A stretch of DNA of 15,499 nucleotides from SZUA-365 sp034002405 (GTDB taxonomy: Bacteria > Bacteroidota > Ignavibacteria > SZUA-365): NCBI GenBank assembly GCA_034002405.1, contig JAVFAS010000071.1, positions 1-15,499 of the forward strand, read 5' to 3'. Of the stretch, positions 6,759 through 13,920 are shown piece after piece. Below the pieces are notes generated by a model. That model saw only the letters and a program-made list of their open reading frames with translations. It was not told the origin of the DNA and ran no database searches. A program made the position numbers and the translations under genes. Within the stretch, counting starts at the first letter, position 1, and every line of letters begins with the position of its first letter.

Positions 6759-8408
6759 TTACCTTTCGTCGTTGCCCGCCGCGGGCGGCGTTCCATTCTT
6801 CCCGGCCTCACCGATGACTGTCCGCAGGGAGTCATGCCACCGCGCGGCGCGGGAATTGCTGTATGGATACGTGCTGTCCGGTTTGAGATGGATATCGAAG
6901 CGGAAGACCTTGGTCTTTCCGATCTCCTGCACCGTCACTTCGCGCAACCGGGTCTCGCCGATACTGTTCGCGAAGATGGGAATGCTGGCGCGCTTGAACG
7001 CATAGCCGACGACGGCAAGGCCGCCGGCCTTGTCCATCGTCATCTCGCTCACCCAGAGATCACCCAGGGCCGCCGTGCCTCTCGAGAGCGTGTCGAGCGT
7101 TTCGGTCCAGACCTCGGTGTTGATCAGCAACGTATCGAGGGTGGTGGTCGCCGTCCGGATCGCCTGCGAGCGTGCGTCGAGCTCCCCGATCTGCGTGACG
7201 ATGATTTTCTGCTCGGCCATCTGCTGCCGGTCGAACTCCAATGCCGAACTCAGGGAGGCAATCTCCGCCTGCTTCTGCAGGCCAAATACCGTCAGTGCCG
7301 TCACGGCGACGAAGAGCAGCAGAAGAAGAAGCACACCGTGCCAGGCGAGTTTGAATCGCTTCTGCTCCTCGCGAATCCGCTCGGGAAGAACATCGAGCCG
7401 GTAGAAATGCGGGTTCTTCGGCTGCAATGTTTCCCACGCGAGCGAGATCGGCACGAGATGGTTGTTCATCTCCCGGAGGATATCGTTGTCGTCGGAATGT
7501 CCGATGCGCAGGCGCTTGAGCGAGTGGAAGATGACCTCGGGATTGTTTTCGAGAATCTCCTCCTTGAGTCCGATTTCCTCCGCCTTGCCGCTGAGGACCA
7601 CCTTGTCCGGATTCAGATAGCCCGCGCTCTCGGCGGTGAGTTCGATGCGGTTGTAGAGCGTCGAGACCAGATGCGCATCATGGGCGCCCTGCTGGATCGG
7701 CGGTGCGATATACTCGATGTCATGACCGCGCATGACGAAGAAATGCGTCACGTCGTCATCGACGTGGATCACGTGCATGATTTCGTCCGCTTCGGCGCGG
7801 AAATGGACGCGCACCATGTTGATCAGCGCCACCTCGCAGCTCGTCACCGAGTTGAGACGCGGGGGCCGCTTTTCTCCGGGTTGCGGCGTGGTGCACACGG
7901 TGAGCATCGGGGAGTCCTCGACCCGGGCGATGGCCAGCATGTGCTTCTCCCCCGCTTTCGCGAGATCCACCGATCGTTTTTGCAGGGTCACGTTGAGGAG
8001 GGTGTTCACTTCCTCGGCGACACGCGCGCGCACTTTCGCCGGCGTGTCCTTCTTCCCGACCGGAAGCAGGAAGGTACGGACATGCGGCACCTCGAGGCCG
8101 AGCGAGAACGACGCCCGCGGGATGTAATGCGTGGCGATGAATTCGCGGATGGACCCGAGATCGACATTCTCCCCGGCATCGATGTCGCCACCGCCATGTT
8201 CCACGTCCTCGTCGAACGGGTTGTCGGACGTCGAGGCGGCCGACTGCTCCTCGAGCGATCCGCTGAACTGCTTGACGGGCATGGGCATCGACGCGAGATC
8301 GATGACATTGAGTTTCCCGCCGGTACGCCCCACCGCGGCAAGACGCAGCATCGCGCCTTCAATGGATATTCCGATGCAGACTTCCTGTGGACGTACCGCT
8401 TTGCTCAT
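6759..8408 (-). CDS. pilM: PilM-PilN fusion (GspL-like architecture), cytoplasmic-inner membrane alignment protein
   Basis: The protein has 549 residues. Residues about 8-330 resemble the actin-like PilM fold: an opening VCIGISIEG strand-loop, a mid-domain strand pair around VIHVDDD and VLSGKAEEIG near 271-280. Then comes YRLDVLPERIREEQKR at 336-351, matching the INLLP-type N-terminal motif of PilN, a membrane segment at about 355-377, and a periplasmic coiled coil plus PilN-like domain to about 510. In most type IV pilus systems PilM and PilN are separate proteins; one chain carrying both is the arrangement of GspL in type II secretion. The phosphate-binding loops look degenerate. An acidic, low-complexity insert lies at about 50-85. 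The start at 8408 has GGATGAG just upstream and follows pilT by 22 bases; the stop is 4 bases before the next start. Domain assignment is by pattern, not by search. Confidence 0.83.
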   Translation of the reverse strand: MSKAVRPQEVCIGISIEGAMLRLAAVGRTGGKLNVIDLASMPMPVKQFSGSLEEQSAASTSDNPFDEDVEHGGGDIDAGENVDLGSIREFIATHYIPRASFSLGLEVPHVRTFLLPVGKKDTPAKVRARVAEEVNTLLNVTLQKRSVDLAKAGEKHMLAIARVEDSPMLTVCTTPQPGEKRPPRLNSVTSCEVALINMVRVHFRAEADEIMHVIHVDDDVTHFFVMRGHDIEYIAPPIQQGAHDAHLVSTLYNRIELTAESAGYLNPDKVVLSGKAEEIGLKEEILENNPEVIFHSLKRLRIGHSDDNDILREMNNHLVPISLAWETLQPKNPHFYRLDVLPERIREEQKRFKLAWHGVLLLLLLFVAVTALTVFGLQKQAEIASLSSALEFDRQQMAEQKIIVTQIGELDARSQAIRTATTTLDTLLINTEVWTETLDTLSRGTAALGDLWVSEMTMDKAGGLAVVGYAFKRASIPIFANSIGETRLREVTVQEIGKTKVFRFDIHLKPDSTYPYSNSRAARWHDSLRTVIGEAGKNGTPPAAGNDER

Positions 8409-8430
8409 AGGCTCATCCGGATGGACGGTG

Positions 8431-9750
8431 TCAGCTCAGTTGCTTGTTGATCAGCTGCCGCAGCCGCTTCTTGTTGTTCGCGTAATTCAGGGCTTCGTCG
8501 ATGCTGATGGTGTTGGACTTGTAGAGCCGGTACAGATCCTGCTCCATCGTGATCATGCCCAGGGCACTGCCCTCGGTGATCATCTGGTAGATCTCTCCGG
8601 TATTGCCGTTCTTGATCGCCGCGCGCACCGAGGGCGTCACGATGAGCACCTCCTTGGCGAGCGCGCGCTTGCGATCGACGGTGGGCACGAGTTTCTGCGA
8701 AATCACCAGCTTGAGCACGTCGGCCAGCCGGTTGCGGACGCGGTCCTGCTCGACCGGCGGCACCTCGCCGATGATGCGATCGATACTCTCCACCGCGGAG
8801 GAGGTATGCAGCGTCGAAAACACCTTGTGGCCGGAGTCGGTGATTTCCAGCGCGGCCATGATCGTCTCCGGATCGCGCATCTCGCCGATCATCACGATAT
8901 CCGGATCCTGTCGCAGCGCCTGCACCGTGCCATCCTTGAACGACATGACATCGCGGCCCACCTCGCGGTGCCGGATCACCGAACGCGCCGGCGTATGCAC
9001 GTACTCAATCGGCGCGCCGATGATGATGATGTGGGCGTCAACGGAATTGTTGTTCGCGTCGATGATCGCGTCGAGCGTCGTGCTCTTTCCCGACCCGGTG
9101 ATGCCGGTGACGAGAATAAGACCTTCCTTGGTGTTCTTGAGGTTGACAATGTTGGTGATGTTCGGATGAAAGCTGTAACTGCTGTACGGCCGGATCTTCG
9201 CCGTGATCGCGCGCATGTTCATGCCCACCGCGTCGAGATCGAAATAGGCCGTGCCGCGATAGCGGAAACGTTCGCCGTCCTCTTCCACATTGTAGGAGAA
9301 ATCGAGGCTGCGGCGTTCGACGAGTGTTTCCCGCTGCCGCGGCATGAGCAGCGATTGGACGAGCACGTCGGCAAGCGGCGAGTGCAACTCCGGAAGATCC
9401 GCCTGCGGCAACTTGTTGCCGTGCACGCGGAACCAGATGCGTCCCTGCGTGCCGAAACTGCCGAGATCGATATCCGATGCCTCGAGCGCGCGCATGCGGG
9501 CGAGGATGCGTTCATAGAACATGCGCAATACCGCGATCGCCTTCTCATCGATCGCGGCGAGCTTCGCCGCGATGAATTCCTGTTTCTCCGTGCCGAAATA
9601 ATGCGGCGGCATGTCCCGCACGACGAATTCCAGCACCTTCATGGCGTTGGATGCGAGGCGTTCCGGAACCACGGGCTCCTGGGAGGCCGACGCGGAACTC
9701 TCGCCTCTCTGGACGACCGGTCGTGCGGCTGCGACGGGATCTTGGCTCAT
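8431..9750 (-). CDS. pilT: PilT-like twitching/retraction ATPase with altered Asp box
   Basis: This is a 439-residue hexameric secretion-ATPase family member. Walker A is GITGSGKST at about 216-224, Walker B is DPDIVMIGEMRD with catalytic Glu at about 290, and the His box is GHKVFSTLHTSSA around 307-319. GTP/ATP-driven pilin depolymerisation is the usual PilT role. The CxxC pairs of PilB are absent, which fits PilT. The segment normally reading EDPIEYVH reads GAPIEYVH at about 245-252, so two Asp-box acids are lost. The C-terminal AIRNLIRE-type motif appears as SVRAAIKNG. Residues 1-35 are a low-complexity Ala/Pro/Ser extension. I chose the ATG at 9750; a GTG at 9765 in the same frame is possible, and neither has a strong ribosome binding site. 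It follows a gap of 200 bases with a promoter candidate, so it may head its own transcript. Confidence 0.9.
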   Translation of the reverse strand: MSQDPVAAARPVVQRGESSASASQEPVVPERLASNAMKVLEFVVRDMPPHYFGTEKQEFIAAKLAAIDEKAIAVLRMFYERILARMRALEASDIDLGSFGTQGRIWFRVHGNKLPQADLPELHSPLADVLVQSLLMPRQRETLVERRSLDFSYNVEEDGERFRYRGTAYFDLDAVGMNMRAITAKIRPYSSYSFHPNITNIVNLKNTKEGLILVTGITGSGKSTTLDAIIDANNNSVDAHIIIIGAPIEYVHTPARSVIRHREVGRDVMSFKDGTVQALRQDPDIVMIGEMRDPETIMAALEITDSGHKVFSTLHTSSAVESIDRIIGEVPPVEQDRVRNRLADVLKLVISQKLVPTVDRKRALAKEVLIVTPSVRAAIKNGNTGEIYQMITEGSALGMITMEQDLYRLYKSNTISIDEALNYANNKKRLRQLINKQLS

Positions 9751-9779
9751 AATGGGTGCTTTCACGTAATCACACTTGT

Positions 9780-9806
9780 GTTGAGTGTTCGCGCGTTCCG
9801 CTCAAC
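9780..9806 (-). other. Inverted repeat in the pilT leader
   Basis: GTTGAG at 9780-9785 pairs with CTCAAC at 9801-9806 around a 15-base GC-rich loop region. It lies within the proposed leader of pilT, about 30 bases before its start codon. A shorter CACA/TGTG pair adjoins it at 9771-9780. It could fold in the mRNA near the start site or be a protein-binding site. The stem is short, so chance is possible. Confidence 0.3.
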
Positions 9807-9838
9807 CTGTGCTTCACCTCATGATCCGGATACTTTGA

Positions 9839-9867
9839 AATATAAGCATTTAATTCAGTCATGGGAA
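9839..9867 (-). promoter_or_regulatory. Candidate sigma70-type promoter for pilT and downstream genes
   Basis: On the minus strand TTCCCA (9862-9867) and TATATT (9839-9844) are separated by exactly 17 bases, giving 4/6 and 5/6 matches to the -35 and -10 consensus. The predicted start is near 9832, leaving a leader of about 80 bases before pilT. An A/T run at about 9880-9899 lies at roughly -48 to -67, where an UP element would be. This is a pattern match only. The strong AT-richness of 9831-9900 against GC-rich surroundings supports a regulatory role. Confidence 0.45.
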
Positions 9868-9875
9868 GCGGAACG

Positions 9876-9920
9876 CAGGAAAAAAGATAAAAAAAATATT
9901 CACCTCCGGTTCACCAGTTT
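9876..9920 (-). terminator. T-rich tract after the PilX-like gene, possible weak terminator
   Basis: On the minus strand a run of eight Ts with a second T run beyond it (9880-9897) lies about 55-70 bases after the PilX-like stop. A short hairpin, CTGG-TGAA-CCGG (9906-9917), precedes it by about nine bases. The stem is only four pairs, one of them G-T, and is not directly adjacent to the T run, so termination would be poor. The tract may instead be an UP element for the promoter at 9839-9867. Confidence 0.25.
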
Positions 9921-9952
9921 TGTCGAGCTGCTGAATGGGAGATGCCAGTGCA

Positions 9953-10990
9953 TCATTCGTAGTACCGCAACATCTCTACCTGCAGCAAACCCAGATTGCC
10001 GAGCACGGTCATCAGGAGTTCGTAGCTATAACGTATCGATGGATTTCCGTTCACCTTCACATCGGTGACCTTATTGGGATCCTTGTTTCCAATCCATGCC
10101 GTTCCGAGAATGGACGGGTTGCCCGAACCACCGAGTTCGAGCGTGACATCGCCAGACATGGCAAGGACGATTCCACGCCACTCAATGTTTCCTTTCATGA
10201 TCAGCTGACCGTCGACGACAAGAATACCCGTACCAATGATGGTTCCGCGCCATTCGAGATCCCCGGGGACGTAGAGAATTTCGGGACGTTCGAGGGATCC
10301 GATGACAGTATTGCTCGCATACTTTCCGGCAGGGAGGATGATTGTTGCACGGTCCTTATAGAACTGGTGCAGGTCGTTCAGATTCGATGTGTTGAACGTC
10401 CCGACACTCGGTGCCCCGCCTTTTCCTTGCACATTCTCCGCGATTGATCCTCCTCTTTGCGTCTCGAGTTGTGTGATGACGTCCTGCGCGGATTCCCCAC
10501 TTTGCACACCGAGGCCGTGTACCGATGGATTCGCGCTCTTCGTGCCATCAATGCGGTAATCGCTGCCGTCGATGAGAAACGACTTGCCGCTGCTGCTCAC
10601 ATGCACCGAGTCACCGAATACCGTGAGCGCACTCTCCACGGTCGGGAAAATGGAGCTGAGCTTGGCATCGACCACCGTAGTGTGCGTACGGTTGTTGATC
10701 GTGCCGACGGAGGTAATGCGCACCGTATCGAGGCCGAGATCCACGATCCCCACGGTCACCGTCCCTCCCGCCGTCGCGAGATTGGTGTAGCCCGCGCGCC
10801 AGGATTTCTGCTGCCGCAGCTGGGAGACGGCCAGGTTGACTCCGCTGCGCGAGACGTTCAGCGCCTGCTCGCGCTCGAACAGCGTCGCGGTGGTCTCGTT
10901 CGAATAATCCCACACGCCCATGAACCCGGTCACCGAGATGCCGACGAGAAGCGATGCGAGCGCGACGATAATGATTGCCTGCTGGCCCAT
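9953..10990 (-). CDS. PilX-like minor pilin-type membrane protein with C-terminal beta-repeat domain
   Basis: The protein has 345 residues. It begins MGQQAIIIVALASLLVG, a short polar start followed at once by a hydrophobic helix (about 4-26), then a helical region with EREQALNVSRSGVNLAV as in PilX/GspK-type proteins. The second half is beta-rich with turn-strand repeats: EWRG at 246-249 and again at 270-273, and the phrases ILYVPGDL, GILVVDGQLIMKG and GDVTLELGGSG. Such alternating strands resemble the parallel-beta C-terminal modules found on some large PilX-like proteins. No classical prepilin leader and no Glu at mature position 5 are present. It would be a minor or tip subunit, or an assembly initiator, exposed outside the inner membrane. 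The start has GGAGG six bases upstream. It lies 30 bases after the PilW-like gene and is last in the pilC-pilB-pilin group. Confidence 0.75.
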   Translation of the reverse strand: MGQQAIIIVALASLLVGISVTGFMGVWDYSNETTATLFEREQALNVSRSGVNLAVSQLRQQKSWRAGYTNLATAGGTVTVGIVDLGLDTVRITSVGTINNRTHTTVVDAKLSSIFPTVESALTVFGDSVHVSSSGKSFLIDGSDYRIDGTKSANPSVHGLGVQSGESAQDVITQLETQRGGSIAENVQGKGGAPSVGTFNTSNLNDLHQFYKDRATIILPAGKYASNTVIGSLERPEILYVPGDLEWRGTIIGTGILVVDGQLIMKGNIEWRGIVLAMSGDVTLELGGSGNPSILGTAWIGNKDPNKVTDVKVNGNPSIRYSYELLMTVLGNLGLLQVEMLRYYE

Positions 10991-11020
10991 GGAGGTCCTC
11001 CGATGCTATACAGCGGAAAT

Positions 11021-11575
11021 TCAGAGATTCTTTGGTGATATCGTGAATTCGTTGTTCGAGTACGTGTACTCGCCCTCTTCCTTCATCCTGCTCCGCAGAC
11101 GGAGTTGCACGCCGATCGCGCGGATGCTTTCGATCGTGGTGGTCGCGGTCAGCGCGCCGTAGCTGTTGACGTCGAAATACAGAAAGCGGAAGTGATTGAT
11201 TCCGACATCCTGTCCCGCCTGCTTGTGGCCGTTGACCACACGGTACAACAGCGGGGCCGACGTCTCGCCGATCAACGTGGCCCCCGCGCCGTAGTAATAG
11301 CCGATCGTGTCGAGTGTCCCGTCGTTTTCGAGATCGGCACGGAACACGAAACTGGTCTCGTCCGCGCGCAGAATCGGCACCGAGTCACAGCCGTATCCGA
11401 CCTTGCGCAAATCGTAACGCAGGGTCTGCGTCACGTCGCTCATCTCGGTCTGCGCGGTGATCTTGTTGGTGCTCTCGATTTGCGATTCGGTGCGCTCCCC
11501 CATGAAGAAGGAGAAGTTGAGGATGATCATCCCGGCGATGATCACCGATCCGATGATGTCGATGTGGCTGCTCAT
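11021..11575 (-). CDS. PilW/GspJ-like minor pilin-type membrane protein
   Basis: The protein has 184 residues. The N-terminus, MSSHIDIIGSVIIAGMIILNF, is a hydrophobic helix without a charged leader, G/FTLIE processing site or Glu5. It is followed by a helical stretch ending in TLRYDLRKVGYGC (51-63) and then a globular part with ADETSFVFRADLENDGTLDTIGYY. The RYDLRKVGYG element followed by strand-rich sequence with D-DG-DTI is typical of PilW-type minor pilins. The chosen start at 11575 lies two bases after the preceding stop (TGA-CC-ATG) with no own ribosome binding site, so translation is probably coupled; an upstream in-frame ATG at 11749 would run through the previous gene and is not plausible. 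A single Cys is at 63. The role, as minor pilin or priming complex member, is inferred from pattern and position. Confidence 0.72.
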   Translation of the reverse strand: MSSHIDIIGSVIIAGMIILNFSFFMGERTESQIESTNKITAQTEMSDVTQTLRYDLRKVGYGCDSVPILRADETSFVFRADLENDGTLDTIGYYYGAGATLIGETSAPLLYRVVNGHKQAGQDVGINHFRFLYFDVNSYGALTATTTIESIRAIGVQLRLRSRMKEEGEYTYSNNEFTISPKNL

Positions 11576-11577
11576 GG

Positions 11578-12090
11578 TCAGAATGCGGCGATGTAGGACA
11601 TGGTGACGGTATCTTGGGAAAACGTATTGCTGATGCGGAGACTCACCCGTTTCGCGTACGTGCGGGTGCCCGTCTCCACTTCGGGATTGTTCGGCCAGAC
11701 GAATTGCACCCGCACGTCGACGCGATATCCCCAGGTGCCCCAGAGGCATTTCGGCGTCGTGATCGGCGTGGTGCCGTCGGGAGGACTCGTGAAGACCGAG
11801 CCGTGGTAGTCGTCGACATCCGGGAATTCCGGATATTTCTCGTTCCAGGCCGGACCACAGGTGGACAGGTCGGTCAGGCGCACGATCTTCGCGCCCCCGG
11901 CCAGCTTCTGGTCATACACCTTCTGCCCGATTTCCTCGAGCAGCGAGCGTCCGATGGCCACGGCCTTCTGCGTGTATTCGTTGGTGTCGAGCACCTCCTC
12001 GTTCTGGAAGCTCGCCGAACGGAAATTCAGCGAAACAAAACCCAGCAGCATGAAGGCGGCGACGGTCAGCGCCATTTGTCCGGTATTCAT
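11578..12090 (-). CDS. PilV/GspI-like minor pilin-type membrane protein
   Basis: The protein has 170 residues. It starts MNTGQMALTVAAFMLLGFVS, that is a four-residue leader ending in Gly and then a hydrophobic helix (about 5-22). A standard prepilin would have F-T-L-I-E after the Gly; here Q-M-A-L-T follows and Glu5 is absent. Next comes an amphipathic helix with AVAIGRSLLEEIGQKVY (43-59), similar to the helix of PilV/GspI proteins, then a strand-rich head with WGYRVDVRVQFVW and KRVSLRISN. Cys78 and Cys115 could form a disulfide. The ATG at 12090 has AAGGA five to six bases upstream and lies 33 bases after the pilB stop. With the next two genes it gives the V-W-X order of minor pilins in other type IV pilus clusters. 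Confidence 0.72.
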   Translation of the reverse strand: MNTGQMALTVAAFMLLGFVSLNFRSASFQNEEVLDTNEYTQKAVAIGRSLLEEIGQKVYDQKLAGGAKIVRLTDLSTCGPAWNEKYPEFPDVDDYHGSVFTSPPDGTTPITTPKCLWGTWGYRVDVRVQFVWPNNPEVETGTRTYAKRVSLRISNTFSQDTVTMSYIAAF

Positions 12091-12123
12091 GTGTTCCTTG
12101 TCTCCACGGTCGTGGCCGGTTGT

Positions 12124-13920
12124 TTATTCATCACTCATCGTGGCGGAAATGACCTCGGCGACGGATGTCACGCCTTCCTTGACACGCTCGCGCGCGCTCG
12201 CACGCAGCGTGAGCATGCCCTCACCAATCGCGATCTGGCGGATGCGGTCCTCGTCGATCTCGTCGCCCGAATCAAAGATCGCCTGACGGATGGCCTTGGA
12301 AAAAAACAATGCTTCGTGAATCGCCGCGCGGCCCTTGTACCCCTTCACGCAGCTCTGGCAACCGACGGCCTCATAGAAGGTGGTGTTCGCGATCTCTTCC
12401 TTCGTGAAGCCGACGTTCGTCAACTGCGCTTCGTCGAGGTCGCGGGTGGGCCGCTTGCATTTCTCGCAGAGCCGGCGCACGAGGCGCTGGGCCACCACCA
12501 GATTGATGGCATAGGCGATCAGGAACGGCTCGATGCCCATCTTGAACAGTCGTGTGACGGCGCTCGGGGCGTCGTTGGTGTGCAACGTCGAAAAGGTGAG
12601 ATGGCCCGTGTTCGCGAGCTTGATCGCGATGTCGGCCGTCGTCTTGTCGCGCATCTCGCCCACCATCACGATGTCGGGATCGTGTCGGAGGATGGCGCGG
12701 ATGGCCTGCTCGAAATCGACCTTGTGCGAGATCTTGATCTGCCGCGCGCCGTCGATGACGTACTCGACCGGATCCTCGACCGTGAGCACGTTCACTTGCG
12801 GAGTGATCACGGCGTAGAGCGCCGCGACCAGGGTCGTGCTCTTGCCGCTGCCGGTCGGACCGGTCAGGATGACCATGCCCTGTGGCCGGCTGATCGCGGC
12901 CTTGAACCACTCGTAGGCCTTCGGCTGGAAACCGATCTTCGCGATGTCCTTGATCACCTTGCGGCTGTCGAGCACACGGACAACGATGCTTTCGTACTTC
13001 TGCGCATATTCCGATCCGGATATCGGGAGTACGGAGACGCGGAAGCGGATGACGATGTTGTCGATCGTGCGCTGGATGAAGCCGTCCTGCGCGGCCTCGC
13101 GTTCGAAGCGGTCGATATTGATGCTGCGGTCCTTGACCACGGCGAGCACCGCTTCGGGACGCGTGCCTTCCACCTTCTTCCACACCTGCAGCTTGCCGTC
13201 GAGGCGGAAATGGAATTCGGTGGTGGACTTGTTTGTCGGGAAAATGTGGATGTCGCTCACACCCGTGCGCACGGCCTCGACGAGGCAGCCCTCGAAGAGG
13301 TTGACGAGCATGCTCTTGTTGATTTCCTGGTCGAGCTCGGCCTCGTCGATCCCTGTCTCGATGTCGCCTTCCTGCAGCTCGGCTTCCATCTCCTTGATGC
13401 TCTCGAGGAAGACGTTGTCGCCGCGCAGCGTGTTCTCGAGATGCGGCTGCAGCGACTTGAGCTCGGCATAGTACACCTCGTATTTGAGCGCGCGGAAGAA
13501 ACTCGCGATGCGCGGGATCTCGCGGTGGATCGGCACCGCCGAGACGAGCACGAGCTTGTCGGGCTGACGCGCGTCGAACTGCAGCGGCAGGGTCTTCGCC
13601 CGGTACAGCACACCGCGCTGGTCGACCGAGAGACTGTCGATCATCTGCTTGACCACGCCCAGCCGCCGCTCGGTCAGCGCCTCGTCGAGCTTGAGCGACT
13701 TGAACGCATAGATGCGCGCGACTTCGGAGAAGACCGTATGATGGTCGCAGCGATAATCCTCGACGAGGATTTCCGCGAGACTGCGGTTGCGACGGCCGGC
13801 CTCCTTCTCCTTCGTGCTGATCGCCTGGGAAACGGTCTCCCGGTCGACGATGCCCTTGTGGAGAAGCGCGACGCCGACTTTATCGATCTTGCGTTCCAGT
13901 AAGGAAGCGGCGGCATCCAT
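12124..13920 (-). CDS. pilB: PilB/GspE assembly ATPase
   Basis: This is a 598-residue traffic ATPase of normal length for the family. An N-terminal MshEN-like region (about 1-150) is followed by the N2 and catalytic domains. The Asp-containing SDIHIFP lies near 222-228, Walker A GPTGSGKST at 354-362, an intact EDPVEY at 382-387, Walker B DIVMVGEMRD with Glu422, and the His box HLTFSTLHTND at 440-450. Two CxxC pairs (Cys485/488 and Cys521/524) form the zinc site typical of assembly ATPases and absent from PilT. ATP hydrolysis at the inner-membrane base would drive pilin polymerisation through PilC. The start at 13920 (ATG) is preferred over a TTG at 13965; it overlaps the pilC end by 41 bases in another frame, so the two are probably translationally coupled. 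Its ribosome binding site is weak (CGGATC). Confidence 0.93.
   Translation of the reverse strand: MDAAASLLERKIDKVGVALLHKGIVDRETVSQAISTKEKEAGRRNRSLAEILVEDYRCDHHTVFSEVARIYAFKSLKLDEALTERRLGVVKQMIDSLSVDQRGVLYRAKTLPLQFDARQPDKLVLVSAVPIHREIPRIASFFRALKYEVYYAELKSLQPHLENTLRGDNVFLESIKEMEAELQEGDIETGIDEAELDQEINKSMLVNLFEGCLVEAVRTGVSDIHIFPTNKSTTEFHFRLDGKLQVWKKVEGTRPEAVLAVVKDRSINIDRFEREAAQDGFIQRTIDNIVIRFRVSVLPISGSEYAQKYESIVVRVLDSRKVIKDIAKIGFQPKAYEWFKAAISRPQGMVILTGPTGSGKSTTLVAALYAVITPQVNVLTVEDPVEYVIDGARQIKISHKVDFEQAIRAILRHDPDIVMVGEMRDKTTADIAIKLANTGHLTFSTLHTNDAPSAVTRLFKMGIEPFLIAYAINLVVAQRLVRRLCEKCKRPTRDLDEAQLTNVGFTKEEIANTTFYEAVGCQSCVKGYKGRAAIHEALFFSKAIRQAIFDSGDEIDEDRIRQIAIGEGMLTLRASARERVKEGVTSVAEVISATMSDE

Noticed and set aside
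4337..6817. Very long plus-strand open frame (826 codons)
   Set aside because: It lies opposite the secretin and PilO-PilP genes. Its translation is rich in His, Arg and Asp with no domain pattern, as expected for the antisense of GC-rich coding DNA; the minus-strand genes have clear motifs and ribosome binding sites.
8131..10068. Plus-strand open frame of 645 codons opposite pilT
   Set aside because: The minus-strand PilT motifs are unambiguous, and this frame runs through the intergenic AT tract and into the PilX-like gene with no recognisable domain.
11576..11749. Extended N-terminus of the PilW-like protein starting at 11749
   Set aside because: It would overlap the PilV-like gene by over 170 bases and add an Arg/His-rich segment in front of the membrane helix. 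The ATG at 11575, two bases after the PilV-like stop, fits coupling.
11614..13902. Plus-strand open frame of 762 codons opposite pilB and the PilV-like gene
   Set aside because: It is the mirror of a securely identified ATPase with Walker motifs. The plus-strand product resembles no family and has the low-complexity composition of an antisense shadow.
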